Part shown: in pieces, positions 24,901-33,948 of the stretch
How positions within the stretch are numbered: the stretch's first letter is position 1
How the letters are laid out: every line of letters starts with the position of its first letter
DNA from: an uncultured Oscillospiraceae bacterium
Lineage (GTDB): Bacteria > Bacillota > Clostridia > Oscillospirales > Oscillospiraceae
Direction: 5' to 3'
Length of the DNA: 53,295 nt
Assembly: GCA_947627085.1 (NCBI GenBank)
Contig: CANQUO010000001.1
Span: forward strand, 1 to 53,295
Made by a program: the position numbers and the translations under genes
Notes under the pieces: generated by a model
Told to the model about the DNA's origin: nothing
What the model saw: the letters and a program-made list of their open reading frames with translations, nothing else
Database searches by the model: none

Positions 24901-26274
24901 ATGAAAAAACTACTTTGCCTGCTTTTGGCCGCGGCTCTCCTGACCGGTATCCTGGCCGGGTGCGGCAACAACAGTGACGGCACAGAGCCCAGCGTCCCCG
25001 AGGGCTCCAGCGGCCCGGCGACCGAGCCGAACGACCCCGGCACTACCCCCGGTGGCACCACCTCCGGCGGCAAGATCAAGCTCGGCGTTGTGGCGACGCT
25101 GGCCGCTGACGGCAAGATATCCGGCTATTATTTTGAGATCGGCCTGCGACTGGTGAAAAAGATGTTCGCCGACGCCGGCCTTGATGAGAACAGCGTGGAA
25201 TTTGTACTCAGAGATCAGGGCGAGGACGGCTCGGTCCTCAAGCAGCGTATGACGGAGCTCAAGGAGGCGGGCTGTGTGGGGATCATTGCCGCCATAGCGG
25301 ACGACTTCGGCCCCGTGGCCGCCCAGTGGGCCGGGGAGAATTCAGTGCCCGTTCTGTTCTGCTCTAACTATTCCACCGAGATGACCATTACCAACTATTC
25401 CGATTATATCTTCGGCACCGGCCTTAACGCCTGGGGCTTCATCAAGGTCCTGGCCCAGGAGGCCGTTGGCAAGCGCGGCATCAAGAACTACGCCTACGTC
25501 GGTACCGACGGCGCGGGAGCGGCGGACGCGGAGAACATACTCCTCTATGAGGGGCAGAAGATCAACCCCGACTTCCACTGCGTCGCCAGCTACCGTATGA
25601 GTCAGACGGAGACGGACTTCTCAACCATCATCGCTACGCTCATGTCCCAAGAGGAGAAGCCTCAAATGACTCTTCAGCAGGGCGGGAACGCGGTCATATC
25701 CTTCGTTATGCAGGCGGGTATGTATGACTATTACAGTATCAGCAGTGTCTGGTCTGATGTCATTATTATGCCCTTCGTCGTTCCCACGCTTGTAAACGCG
25801 GGGGTCTACAACTTTGACGGAAGCTTTGGCGCCACACCTTTGGCCTGGTGGGATGATGACTTCGCGGACTATTGCGAAGCGTTCCGCACCGTGGGCAAAG
25901 AAGTATATGATACCGACTATCAGCCGGTCGAATATTCAATGTACCTCTACTGGGCCGGCGAGGCTCTCCTTAACGCCATACAGACCGCCAGGGCCGAGAA
26001 CATCGACATTACTGACGGCCAGGTCCTCAAGGGCCTTCTTGAGAACGTCAGCTTCACCGACTTTGGCAGCGAGCACCACTTCCGCGATTTCGACCACCAG
26101 CTCACCATGGACCTCTTCTTCGTTGACGCTGTCGACTCCGGCGAGGAGCACGACCACCTGGCGATGCCCGCCGATGTCACCGCCGTCCACAGCGCGGATG
26201 ATTATCTGCCCACTATGGAGGAGATGAAGACATACGGCATCGAGAAGCTTGGCGTGACAGACAGATTTGACTGA
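24901..26274 (+). CDS. ABC transporter substrate-binding lipoprotein (Liv/amide type), system 1
   Basis: The 457-residue protein starts MKKLLCLLLAAALLTGILAGCGN, a lipoprotein signal with the lipobox LAGC, so it is anchored outside the membrane. An acidic Ser/Thr/Pro linker follows, then a type I periplasmic-binding fold (IKLGVVATLAADGKISGYYFEIG onward), as in the LivJ/AmiC group. The four transporter genes follow in the usual order H, M, G, F. Members bind branched amino acids, amides, urea or aromatic acids. The enzymes upstream suggest a carboxylate or amide ligand. Confidence 0.88.
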   Translation: MKKLLCLLLAAALLTGILAGCGNNSDGTEPSVPEGSSGPATEPNDPGTTPGGTTSGGKIKLGVVATLAADGKISGYYFEIGLRLVKKMFADAGLDENSVEFVLRDQGEDGSVLKQRMTELKEAGCVGIIAAIADDFGPVAAQWAGENSVPVLFCSNYSTEMTITNYSDYIFGTGLNAWGFIKVLAQEAVGKRGIKNYAYVGTDGAGAADAENILLYEGQKINPDFHCVASYRMSQTETDFSTIIATLMSQEEKPQMTLQQGGNAVISFVMQAGMYDYYSISSVWSDVIIMPFVVPTLVNAGVYNFDGSFGATPLAWWDDDFADYCEAFRTVGKEVYDTDYQPVEYSMYLYWAGEALLNAIQTARAENIDITDGQVLKGLLENVSFTDFGSEHHFRDFDHQLTMDLFFVDAVDSGEEHDHLAMPADVTAVHSADDYLPTMEEMKTYGIEKLGVTDRFD

Positions 26275-26288
26275 TTGAAGCTCTTAAC

Positions 26289-26323
26289 GGCGCGATCCCG
26301 GCGGTAAGACGCCGGGACGCGCC
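26289..26323 (+). terminator. Intercistronic hairpin after the binding-protein gene
   Basis: GGCGCG + TCCCGGCG pairs with CGCCGGGA + CGCGCC around loop GTAAGA, with one bulged base on each side. There is no T-run, so it more likely stabilises the binding-protein mRNA or attenuates than fully stops transcription. Confidence 0.55.
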
Positions 26324-26353
26324 GGTATCTGGCTTGGAAAGGACCGGACATCC

Positions 26354-27220
26354 ATGAATCTATCCACATATGTAGTGCCCCTGATCACCGGAGTGGCGTC
26401 GGGGCTCATACTTTACCTGTCGGCCGCCGGCATGAACCTGATGATCTCCGGCCTGGGGGTAATAAACTTCGGCCAGGGCGCTTTTTTCGTCCTGGGCGCC
26501 GGCGTATGCCTGATCGTCGGAAAGGCCACGGGCTCGCTCCTTCAGGGCATGGCGGCGGGGACGCTTGTCACCTTCTTCCTGGGCGGCCTTCTGGAGCTGT
26601 CGCTCCGCCCCGTCGTCGGGAAAAAGATGGAGCTCACATTGATGATAACAATGGGCATCGCCTATATCCTGGACGATATATTTGAGATCGTCTGGGGCTC
26701 GTCGGTGCAGACGCTGGCTATACCCGTGTGGCTCCGGGGCCTCGTGACGGTAGGCAGTTTTCAGATACCAAAGTATTATCTTTTTATCATCGGCGCGGCG
26801 CTTTTGATCGGGCTCGCGTTCTGGATCGTTTTTGAGAAAACGCGACTGGGTATGCGCTTTCGCGCCATCATCTCGAACCGGGATATGGTGGAGGCCCTTG
26901 GCGTCAACGTGCACCTGAGCTATATGATGATGTTTATGATCGGCATTGCCCTCAGCGGCTTTGCCGGGGCGCTGAACCTGCCCATATCGGGCTTCACGGC
27001 GACAGGGGCCATGGGGGCTTTCGGCGCCATAGTGCCGATCCTCGTCATAGGCGGCCTTGGGAACATCCAGGGCACTCTCCCTTCCGCCGTGTTCATCGGC
27101 GTGCTCAGCGCCGTGGCGGCGCTGTTCCTCCCCAAGCTTTATAATCTCGTGCCTACGGTGGTGATGGTGCTGGTCATCATGATAAAGCCCCAGGGCCTTT
27201 TCACCAGGAAGGAGCGCTGA
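26354..27220 (+). CDS. livH: Branched-chain-type ABC transporter permease LivH, system 1
   Basis: The 288-residue membrane protein has about eight hydrophobic segments. It shows the LivH family traits SGLGVINFGQGAFFVLGA near residue 35, FRAIISNRDMVEALGVNV near 175, and the C-terminal ILVIGGLGNIQGTLPSAVFIG with MIKPQGLF. It forms one half of the membrane channel with the next gene. Family name only; leucine as substrate is not implied. Confidence 0.88.
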   Translation: MNLSTYVVPLITGVASGLILYLSAAGMNLMISGLGVINFGQGAFFVLGAGVCLIVGKATGSLLQGMAAGTLVTFFLGGLLELSLRPVVGKKMELTLMITMGIAYILDDIFEIVWGSSVQTLAIPVWLRGLVTVGSFQIPKYYLFIIGAALLIGLAFWIVFEKTRLGMRFRAIISNRDMVEALGVNVHLSYMMMFMIGIALSGFAGALNLPISGFTATGAMGAFGAIVPILVIGGLGNIQGTLPSAVFIGVLSAVAALFLPKLYNLVPTVVMVLVIMIKPQGLFTRKER

Positions 27221-27223
27221 GAG

Positions 27224-28204
27224 ATGAAGAAGCTGAACCTCACGGCGACAGTCCTCACCGTCGCGGCCGTTGGGCTGTGCCTTGTGCTGGGGGTGTTCTG
27301 CGGCATAAACACCACGCTCCTCATGAGCCGTATCGTCATCATGGCGCTTTTCGCCCTGAGCCTGAATATCCAGACCGGCTACGCGGGGCTTGGGAACCTT
27401 GGCCACGCGCTGTACTTTGGCCTTGGCAGCTACGGAGTGCTGATATTCGTCTCCAAATTCGGCCAGCCGCTATATCTGGCCATCCCGGCGACCATACTTA
27501 TCCTGACCCTGGTCTCCGCCGCGGTGGGCTTTTTGATGCTCCAGAGCGACGACAAGATGTCGTTCCTGTTTCTGTCCTTCGGCGTCTGCCTGCTGGTGTA
27601 CACGGCCTTCGCCAAGTGGGCCTGGGTAGGGAACAAGACGGGGCTGACCTTCAATGTCCGCCCCCAGGCCCTCAACGACCCCAGAAACTGCTTTATGCTT
27701 ATACTGCTGGTGACGGCCGTCTGCGCCGCCTTGATGTACCTGCTGACAAAGACGCCCTTTACGGCGGCGCTGAAGGGCTCCCGGGAGAACGAGACCCGGA
27801 TGGTGTTCCTGGGCGTGAATATAAAGCGCCTGCGGCTGGTGGCCTACGTCATAAGCAGCTTTTTCGGCGTGATCGCCGGGGTGCTTTACGCCATAATGAA
27901 CAACGGGGCGTATATAACCTCAATCGATACCAGTATGGCTCTTGAGGCGATGATGATGTGCCTCATCGGAGGGGGCGCCACCTTCCTGGGGCCGGTTCTG
28001 GGGGCTGTGATCGTGACGCTGGTGCGGAATTTCCTCCCGACGGTCACTAACCTTGACAGCGTGATCTTTGGCGTCATGGTGATACTTTGCTGCTACTTCC
28101 TGCCCGACGGCATAACCGCCCCCAACGGCCGCCCTGCGGCCTTAGTCCGGCGCGTCGCCGGACGGCTGAGGAAGAGCGGCTCCGATTCTGAAAAAGTGAG
28201 GTGA
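27224..28204 (+). CDS. livM: Branched-chain-type ABC transporter permease LivM, system 1
   Basis: The 326-residue membrane protein has the LivM-type order LSLNIQTGYAGLGNLGHALYFGLGSYG, KGSRENETRMVFLGVN and IGGGATFLGPVLGAVIVTL. The start lies 3 nt after the livH stop. It pairs with LivH in the membrane. Confidence 0.87.
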   Translation: MKKLNLTATVLTVAAVGLCLVLGVFCGINTTLLMSRIVIMALFALSLNIQTGYAGLGNLGHALYFGLGSYGVLIFVSKFGQPLYLAIPATILILTLVSAAVGFLMLQSDDKMSFLFLSFGVCLLVYTAFAKWAWVGNKTGLTFNVRPQALNDPRNCFMLILLVTAVCAALMYLLTKTPFTAALKGSRENETRMVFLGVNIKRLRLVAYVISSFFGVIAGVLYAIMNNGAYITSIDTSMALEAMMMCLIGGGATFLGPVLGAVIVTLVRNFLPTVTNLDSVIFGVMVILCCYFLPDGITAPNGRPAALVRRVAGRLRKSGSDSEKVR

Positions 28205-28209
28205 GGATA

Positions 28210-28962
28210 ATGGAAAAGAAGATCGCGGTGAAAACCGAGAACCTGTGCAAGAGCTTCGGCGCCGTCCAGGCCGTCCGTGACGTGTCCCTGACCGTTGAGG
28301 AGGGGCAGATGCAGGCCATAATCGGCCCCAACGGCGCCGGCAAGACCACCTGCATGGACCTCATCGTCAACAAGACGCCCCTGAGCTCCGGGAAGGTATT
28401 CCTCTTCGGGGAGGACATAACCGGCATGAAGCCCTATAAGATCGCCAAGCGCGGGCTCAACAAGTGCTTTCAGATAAGCCAGCTCTTCCCGGCCCTCACC
28501 TGCTGTCAGAACGTGCAGATCGCCCTCATTCAAAAGCTGGGCAAGACCTTCGGCCTGCGGCCCGTCCCGAAAGATTATCTCAGAGACGAGTGCGCCGCGG
28601 AGCTCGCCCGGGTGGGCATGGAGCATCTTTTAGACGAGACGGCGGCGTATCTGTCCTACGGGGATCAGCGGCGCCTGGAGATCGCCATAACATTGGCCCT
28701 TGAGCCAAAGGTCCTCCTGTTGGACGAGCCCACGGCCGGAGTCGCGAGGGCTGAGGGCTACTCCATCATGGACATGGTGCGACGGCTCAATCAGGAGGAG
28801 GGTTACACCATCCTCTTCATCGAGCATGACATGAACATCGTATTCAACTACTCCGACATCATATCCGTCATGGACCACGGACAGCTGGTGGCCAGCGACA
28901 CGCCCGCCCGGATAAAGGAGAACGAGTTCGTAAAGCAGGCGTACCTTGGAGGTGCCGCATGA
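28210..28962 (+). CDS. livG: Branched-chain-type ABC transporter ATPase LivG, system 1
   Basis: The 250-residue ATPase has Walker A GPNGAGKTTCMD, the signature LSYGDQRRLEIA and Walker B VLLLDEPTAGV, followed by FIEHDM. The LSYGDQR form is typical of LivG. Start ATG 28210 is preferred to GTG 28201 because GAGGTGAGG lies just ahead of it. It energises uptake from the cytoplasmic side with LivF. Confidence 0.88.
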   Translation: MEKKIAVKTENLCKSFGAVQAVRDVSLTVEEGQMQAIIGPNGAGKTTCMDLIVNKTPLSSGKVFLFGEDITGMKPYKIAKRGLNKCFQISQLFPALTCCQNVQIALIQKLGKTFGLRPVPKDYLRDECAAELARVGMEHLLDETAAYLSYGDQRRLEIAITLALEPKVLLLDEPTAGVARAEGYSIMDMVRRLNQEEGYTILFIEHDMNIVFNYSDIISVMDHGQLVASDTPARIKENEFVKQAYLGGAA

Positions 28963-29672
28963 TTCTTAAGCTTCACGACGTAAACGCCTATTACGGGAGC
29001 AGTCACATACTGTTCGACATGGACCTGGAGGTGGAGGAAGGGGATTCCGTCTGCATCCTGGGCCGCAACGGCGTGGGAAAATCGACCACTCTGAAATCCA
29101 TAATGGGCCTTCTAAACCCGAAAAATCACGCCTCCGTGACCGGGAGCATCATGTTCCAGGGGCAGGAGCTGGTGAAAAAGCCCACATATAAGATATCCAG
29201 GGCCGGCGTGGGCTACGTGCCACAGGGCAGGCAGATATTCCCAACGCTGAGCACGAAGGAGAATCTGCTCCTTGCCGCCAAGGCCGGACCCGACGGGTCC
29301 AGATTCTGGGACCTGGATAAGATATACGAGCTCTTTCCGAGCCTCAAAAACCGCGAGTCGGTAAAGGGCGCGCGCCTGAGCGGCGGGGAACAGCAGATGC
29401 TGGCCATAGCCCGGGGACTTATGCAAAACCCGAAGCTCCTGCTCCTTGACGAGATAACCGAGGGCCTGGCGCCAATCGTTGTGGACGAGCTCGTGGAGGT
29501 GGTGGAGCGGCTTCGCTCCTACAACGTCTCCATCCTCGTGGCGGAACAGAACGTGCGCTTTGCCATGAGCGTCAGCCGCCACTGCTATATAATCGAGAAG
29601 GGCTCGGTCGTCTACTACGGCGAGACGGCAAAAATACCGCCGGAGATAATCGAGCAGTACCTTGGGGCGTAA
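28959..29672 (+). CDS. livF: Branched-chain-type ABC transporter ATPase LivF, system 1
   Basis: The 237-residue ATPase overlaps livG by 4 nt. It has Walker A GRNGVGKSTTLK, then GVGYVPQGRQIFPTLSTKENL, signature LSGGEQQMLAIARGL and Walker B LLLLDEITEGLAP, typical of LivF. In Walker B the Pro of DEP is Ile, a small variation. Confidence 0.88.
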   Translation: MILKLHDVNAYYGSSHILFDMDLEVEEGDSVCILGRNGVGKSTTLKSIMGLLNPKNHASVTGSIMFQGQELVKKPTYKISRAGVGYVPQGRQIFPTLSTKENLLLAAKAGPDGSRFWDLDKIYELFPSLKNRESVKGARLSGGEQQMLAIARGLMQNPKLLLLDEITEGLAPIVVDELVEVVERLRSYNVSILVAEQNVRFAMSVSRHCYIIEKGSVVYYGETAKIPPEIIEQYLGA

Positions 29673-29684
29673 GGAGGTCATAAA

Positions 29685-30611
29685 ATGAGAAAAATAATCG
29701 ACGCGCATTTGCACATTCACCCCGAGCGCTTTCTCGGGACGACCCAGGGAGTGTTCACCTACGAGCGAAACGGAAGGCTGACGATCGGGGGCAAAATGGC
29801 CTATCAGGCCATGCCGGACATAATCTCCAACACCGCCTTTACGGTCCCCACCATCCTGCGGGTCATGGACAACGCCGGAGTGGAGCGGGGCGTCATCATG
29901 CAGGCGGCCAGCGACGGCGTCATCCCGGACACAATAGGGGCCGTGCAGGAGCACCCGGACAGGTTCTGGGGGGCCATGCGCCTTGATCCGAGGGTGAAAA
30001 ACCTGGCGGACAGGGTGAAGATGTACAACGACATGGGCCTGACGGTCATAAAATGCCTGACGCAGGTGAGGCCCGGCCTGCCAAATATTTACGCCGGGAA
30101 CCCCCTCGACAGCGACATCCATCGGGCCGCCTGGGCCGAGGCGGAGAAACGCGGCCTCACCGTGGCGGTGGACGCCGGTTTTCCCGGTAACCCCGGCTAC
30201 TGCGTAGACGCTCTGGATATGATGGCCAGGGAATACCCCGGCCTTCGGATAGTCGTCTGCCACATGGGCCTGCCGACCCCGGGGCTCCAAGAAAGGCCGG
30301 AGGAGCACGCCCAGTGGAGGCGAATGGGGGAGCTTGCCAAACACGACAACGTGTGGTTCGAGTGCTCGGCCCTCTCCACCTTCTTTATCGACGAGGCGTA
30401 TCCCTTCCCCTCCGCCCAGCGGATAGTCAGGGACTTCATGGACGAATACGGCCCCCGTAAGGTCATCTGGGCCTCGGACATGCCCGGTACGCTGTGCGAC
30501 GGCACTTACAGACAGCTCATAGACACCTACGAGCGAAGCCGGCTCTTCTCCGAGGAGGAAAAGGACCTGCTATTTGCCGCCAACGCCGTTGACGCCTACG
30601 GCGAACGCTGA
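29685..30611 (+). CDS. Amidohydrolase-family metal-dependent hydrolase (amidohydrolase 2 type)
   Basis: The 308-residue TIM-barrel protein opens with IIDAHLHIHPERF, where the HxH binds metal. It continues with FWGAMRLDPR, the His of VVCHMGLP near residue 193, and ends with the strand VIWASDMPGT carrying the conserved Asp. This is the COG2159 type, which includes decarboxylases and hydrolases of carboxylated rings and lactones. GGAGG precedes ATG 29685. It ends in a 1-nt overlap with the MATE gene. Confidence 0.85.
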   Translation: MRKIIDAHLHIHPERFLGTTQGVFTYERNGRLTIGGKMAYQAMPDIISNTAFTVPTILRVMDNAGVERGVIMQAASDGVIPDTIGAVQEHPDRFWGAMRLDPRVKNLADRVKMYNDMGLTVIKCLTQVRPGLPNIYAGNPLDSDIHRAAWAEAEKRGLTVAVDAGFPGNPGYCVDALDMMAREYPGLRIVVCHMGLPTPGLQERPEEHAQWRRMGELAKHDNVWFECSALSTFFIDEAYPFPSAQRIVRDFMDEYGPRKVIWASDMPGTLCDGTYRQLIDTYERSRLFSEEEKDLLFAANAVDAYGER

Positions 30612-32056
30612 TGGGCGGCAGTAAAACACCCGGGGAGGGAGCGGGCAAGCCCCTCCCCGTTCTCTGCCCGGTCATCCCGGCGGGGTGGAGCCGGCGGAGC
30701 GTATACCGGGATATCGCGCGCCTCGCCATCCCGGCGGGGGTGGAGTTTCTGCTTTTGCAGTTTGTGAACGTCTTTGACCAGATACAGGTCAGCGCCGTGG
30801 GCACCGCCGCCATAAACGGTGTGGGCATGGTCAACCAGATAAAGCTCCTTTTCACAACGGTGTTCATGGGAGTCGGAATAGGCGTGACGGCGCTGTGCGC
30901 CCAGGCGAAGGGCCGGGGCGACGGAGACGGCGCCCGGGAGGTCCTCCGCCACGGACTTATACTCACGGGCCTGCTGTCGACCGCGGCGGCGCTTTTTGCC
31001 TTTATTTTCGCCGGGAGGCTCCTGCGGCTCATCGGCTCGCCGGACCGGCCCTCTTACGAGCAGGGCCTGCTGTATCTGCGCATCTGCATACTGAGCTTCG
31101 TCCCATCTGCTCTGACCTCCACCGCCACCGCCGCTCTGCGAGGGGTGGGGGACGCGAAAACGCCGCTTTTTTACAACGTCACGGCCAACATCCTGAATGT
31201 GTTTCTCAACTGGGTGCTGATAGGCGGACGGCTCGGTATGCCCCGGATGGGCATAGCCGGAGCGGCGACGGCCACGGTAGTGGGACTCACCGTCTCGTTC
31301 GTCCTGTCGATGCTGGCCGTATTCACCAGGAAAGGAGCTCTTAGCCTCCCGACGCGGGGCCTGTGCCGCCGCATGGACAGGGATATCTGCGCCGGCATAC
31401 TGCGCCTGGGCCTCCCGGCAATGGGCGAACAGCTGGTTGTCCGGGTGGGACTCGCGGCGTTTACCTCCGTTGTCTCCACCCTGGGGCCGGACGCCTACGC
31501 TGTCCACACCATATGCGTCAATATCCAATACCTGACCTATGTGAACGGCATGGCCTTCCAGGTGGCCGCCACGGCCCTCTCGGGGCAGAGCCTGGGCGCC
31601 GGCAGACCGGATATGGCCGCAACGTACAGCGCCGCCTGCGCGCGACTGGGCTGTGTGGGGGCGTTGGGGCTCTCGGCGCTTTACGCTTTCGGAGGGGGCG
31701 CGCTTATCTGGCTTTACAGAAAGGACCCGGCCATTATCGCCGCGGGCGTGACGCCCCTTCGTATAATGGCCCTGATGCAACCGCTCACGGCGTTGCAATA
31801 CGTGTTCTCCGGAACTATAAGAAGCGCCGGAGATACCAAATTCGTGGCTTGGGCGTCCATATTCACTACCTTCCTGCTTCGCCCCTCCCTGGCGTGGCTG
31901 GCGGTAACGCGGCTTAACTGGGGCCTTGTGGGCGCCTGGGCGGCTATGGCGGCGGATCAGTCCGTCTGCGCGTTGCTGTTGACCGTCCGGTACAGGTCCG
32001 GAAGGTGGCTTACAATGTCCGGCGCGCCCCGGGAAAATAAAAATCAAGGAGGCTAA
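30611..32056 (+). CDS. MATE-family efflux transporter
   Basis: The 481-residue membrane protein has about twelve hydrophobic segments and the MATE pattern, with two similar halves. Seen are AIPAGVEFLLLQFVNVFDQIQVSAVGTAAINGVG, ALRGVGDAKTPLFYNVTANILNVFLNWVLI and the second-half FSGTIRSAGDTKFVAW. These use Na+ or H+ to export organic compounds. Its start overlaps the amidohydrolase stop (TGATG), so it is coupled to the catabolic operon, perhaps to remove a toxic intermediate or product. Confidence 0.88.
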   Translation: MGGSKTPGEGAGKPLPVLCPVIPAGWSRRSVYRDIARLAIPAGVEFLLLQFVNVFDQIQVSAVGTAAINGVGMVNQIKLLFTTVFMGVGIGVTALCAQAKGRGDGDGAREVLRHGLILTGLLSTAAALFAFIFAGRLLRLIGSPDRPSYEQGLLYLRICILSFVPSALTSTATAALRGVGDAKTPLFYNVTANILNVFLNWVLIGGRLGMPRMGIAGAATATVVGLTVSFVLSMLAVFTRKGALSLPTRGLCRRMDRDICAGILRLGLPAMGEQLVVRVGLAAFTSVVSTLGPDAYAVHTICVNIQYLTYVNGMAFQVAATALSGQSLGAGRPDMAATYSAACARLGCVGALGLSALYAFGGGALIWLYRKDPAIIAAGVTPLRIMALMQPLTALQYVFSGTIRSAGDTKFVAWASIFTTFLLRPSLAWLAVTRLNWGLVGAWAAMAADQSVCALLLTVRYRSGRWLTMSGAPRENKNQGG

Positions 32057-32059
32057 CAT

Positions 32060-32710
32060 ATGCCATCAAAAGTCTGGGTCCAGGCCGCCATTGATGTGGA
32101 GGACATGGACCTTGCGAAAAAGATCGCTTTTATGGCGCTGGACGCCGGCGCCGAGTGGCTGGAGGTGGGTACGCCCCTTATCTACCGCTACGGGCACGGC
32201 GCGATTGGCGTACTGCGCCGGGCCGTGGGCTCCAACGCCGTGCTTGTGGCGGATTACAAGTCCCCCTTCGCGGGCCTCTGCGCCGGGCAGGCCGCCCGGG
32301 AGGGCGCGGACTATGTCCTTCTCAGCGCCGGCTACATGGACGCCGCCCTCCGCCATTCGGTGGACATATGCCGGAAGGCCGGAATCCGGCCGATCTTCGA
32401 CCTCTCCGTCCATCCCCGCGACATGCGGGCCCTGGCGGAGAAGCTTACGGCCATGGGCGCGGAGCATATCTTCTCCCGCCACTATTCAGAGATAACCGAT
32501 CCCTCCGGCACCGCGGAGAGGATCGATAACATTGCGAATATCCTGACAGGTGAAAAAAACTTCTCCCTCGGCATCACCAGCGACGACCTTGCGGAGGCGG
32601 TCCACGCCGCTCAGAGCGGTGCGGATTGGATCACCTTCGGCTGTGTATTGCGTGACCCCGACCCCGCCGTTTGCCGGACATGGATCGACGCGATCCACGG
32701 CGCCAGATAG
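32060..32710 (+). CDS. OMPDC/HUMPS-family protein (hexulose-phosphate synthase-like)
   Basis: The 216-residue TIM-barrel protein has WVQAAIDVEDMDLAKKIA, then GAEWLEVGTPLI, AVLVADYKSPFAG and the C-terminal ITSDDLAEAVHAAQSGADWITFG. The superfamily includes orotidine-phosphate decarboxylase and 3-hexulose-6-phosphate synthase. The catalytic DxKxxD is DYKSPF here, so the second Asp is missing. Classical decarboxylase activity is therefore doubtful. It is the last gene of part A, 3 nt after the MATE gene. Confidence 0.75.
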   Translation: MPSKVWVQAAIDVEDMDLAKKIAFMALDAGAEWLEVGTPLIYRYGHGAIGVLRRAVGSNAVLVADYKSPFAGLCAGQAAREGADYVLLSAGYMDAALRHSVDICRKAGIRPIFDLSVHPRDMRALAEKLTAMGAEHIFSRHYSEITDPSGTAERIDNIANILTGEKNFSLGITSDDLAEAVHAAQSGADWITFGCVLRDPDPAVCRTWIDAIHGAR

Positions 32711-33034
32711 GGGAGGCGTAATACGCGCGGTGCCAGGCTCGGCGATGAGTACGAGTATGACAGACCTCCCCTTCCGGACGGCCTTTGAGCTTCTCCGCTA
32801 TTAAATTCCACCAGATGACATGGCGGTCAAATGCTGTCACCCGTTGTGAATATATCACAAAAAGTCGAGTCGCTTGCGCCAAGACCGTCAGGTCACGGGA
32901 CCAAAGTCCGGTACACGATTTTGAGTTCCCGTTTGAAGGTGTTCAACACGGTATGCTCCGGAGCTCCAAAGGCTTCCGGTAATCGCGGGAGCGTTATTAC
33001 AGACCGTTACCGCTGTGATGCGCGCATTTAGTGC
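32711..33034. other. Intergenic region between catabolic parts A and B
   Basis: No supported gene. On the minus strand 32750-32882 encodes a protein-like stretch (VTAFDRHVIWWNLIAEKLKG) without start signals, possibly a gene remnant. A 17-bp palindrome lies at 32844. Confidence 0.35.
32844..32860. promoter_or_regulatory. Palindrome, possible operator
   Basis: TTGTGA-ATATA-TCACAA is a perfect 6-bp inverted repeat with a 5-bp centre. It resembles CRP-like or GntR-like sites but has the wrong spacing for CRP. It is 190 bp from the GntR gene promoter. Confidence 0.35.
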
Positions 33035-33063
33035 TTGACATGAGGAAAAAGTTCGGGTATTCT
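33035..33063 (+). promoter_or_regulatory. Promoter of the GntR-family gene
   Basis: TTGACA (33035-33040) and TATTCT (33058-33063) are separated by 17 bp, 37 nt before the start codon. Confidence 0.65.
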
Positions 33064-33100
33064 AAAAACGCAATGTTGCTATACTGAGGGGAGAGATTTC

Positions 33101-33718
33101 ATGAGCCGGCAATATCTCAAGGATAAAGCATATGACATTCTTCGTACTCGAATCATCAATTGCGAATACGCGCCCGGTACGGCACTCAATGAAACCGCTC
33201 TGATGAAGGAGATCGGCGCCAGCCGCACGCCGATCCATGACGCTATGACTACCTTGGCCGGGGAGAATCTGGTCACCATCATCCCCAAAAAGGGAGTCAT
33301 CGTCAACGGGATCACCTTAAGTGACGTCATCGAGGTGTTTGATGTACGCATCATCATTGAGCCTCAGGCTGTCCTGCGTTACGGTGAGCTGATAGACAGG
33401 GACTATTTGCAGGGCTATTTGACGCGTTGCCGGTGCGCCGTCACCATCGAGGAGAAGATCGCCCTGGACGAGGAGCTCCACGAAAAGCTTTATGATGCAT
33501 GCCGGAACCATTATCTTCGGGACATCCTGCACAACATGGAGGGACATAACCACCGTAACCGTATCTGGCGCAGCGACAAGTCGAGGGTGGACGACAGCCT
33601 TCGGGAGCATATCGAAATGACCGAGCTCCTCCTGCAAGGCGACTATCAGGCCGCGGCGAAGGCCATGGAGGACCATCTCTCAAACGCCCGTCTCTACGCC
33701 CTGAAAAAATATACATGA
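33101..33718 (+). CDS. GntR-family transcriptional regulator (FCD domain)
   Basis: The 205-residue protein has the N-terminal winged helix with AYDILRTRIINCEYAPGTALNETALMKEIGASRTPIHDAM and the wing LVTIIPKKGVIV. The C-terminal all-helical FCD ligand-binding domain includes DVRIIIEPQAVL, DEELHEKLYDACRNHYL and REHIEMTELLLQGDYQAAAKAMEDHL. The Asp and His residues would bind metal and a carboxylate effector. FCD regulators usually control small organic acid catabolism. It probably controls the following transport and amidohydrolase cluster. Confidence 0.88.
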   Translation: MSRQYLKDKAYDILRTRIINCEYAPGTALNETALMKEIGASRTPIHDAMTTLAGENLVTIIPKKGVIVNGITLSDVIEVFDVRIIIEPQAVLRYGELIDRDYLQGYLTRCRCAVTIEEKIALDEELHEKLYDACRNHYLRDILHNMEGHNHRNRIWRSDKSRVDDSLREHIEMTELLLQGDYQAAAKAMEDHLSNARLYALKKYT

Positions 33719-33756
33719 TGCTTTTATGATAAAAAAGTCTTTTTGACAGACCTCAG

Positions 33757-33789
33757 CGGGCCTTCTCCGAACAAGGGAAGGCCCGTTTT
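33757..33789 (+). terminator. Terminator of the GntR-family gene
   Basis: CGGGCCTTC pairs with GAAGGCCCG across an 11-nt loop and is followed by TTTTAT. Confidence 0.8.
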
Positions 33790-33844
33790 ATGTTATCCGG
33801 CGGCATATGGTAAAAAAAGAGGGAAAAATAATAAGGGAAAGGCC

Positions 33845-33873
33845 TTGACAATTGCGTACTTCATGCTTATAAT
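33845..33873 (+). promoter_or_regulatory. Full-consensus promoter of part B
   Basis: TTGACA (33845-33850) and TATAAT (33868-33873) are separated by 17 bp, matching sigma-A consensus at 12 of 12 positions. Such a strong promoter ahead of a binding-protein gene suggests tight repression, probably by the adjacent GntR regulator. Confidence 0.88.
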
Positions 33874-33948
33874 TTAAGTATCAGATGCATGCTACTGACA
33901 CTCAAAAATAAAAACGCACAAGCACCTACAAGAATGGAGTTGTATAAA

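Noticed and set aside
29112..30344. 410-codon minus-strand open frame
   Set aside because: It is antisense to livF and the amidohydrolase, both well supported.
30596..32059. 487-codon minus-strand open frame
   Set aside because: It is an antisense shadow of the MATE gene, whose membrane segments and motifs are clear.
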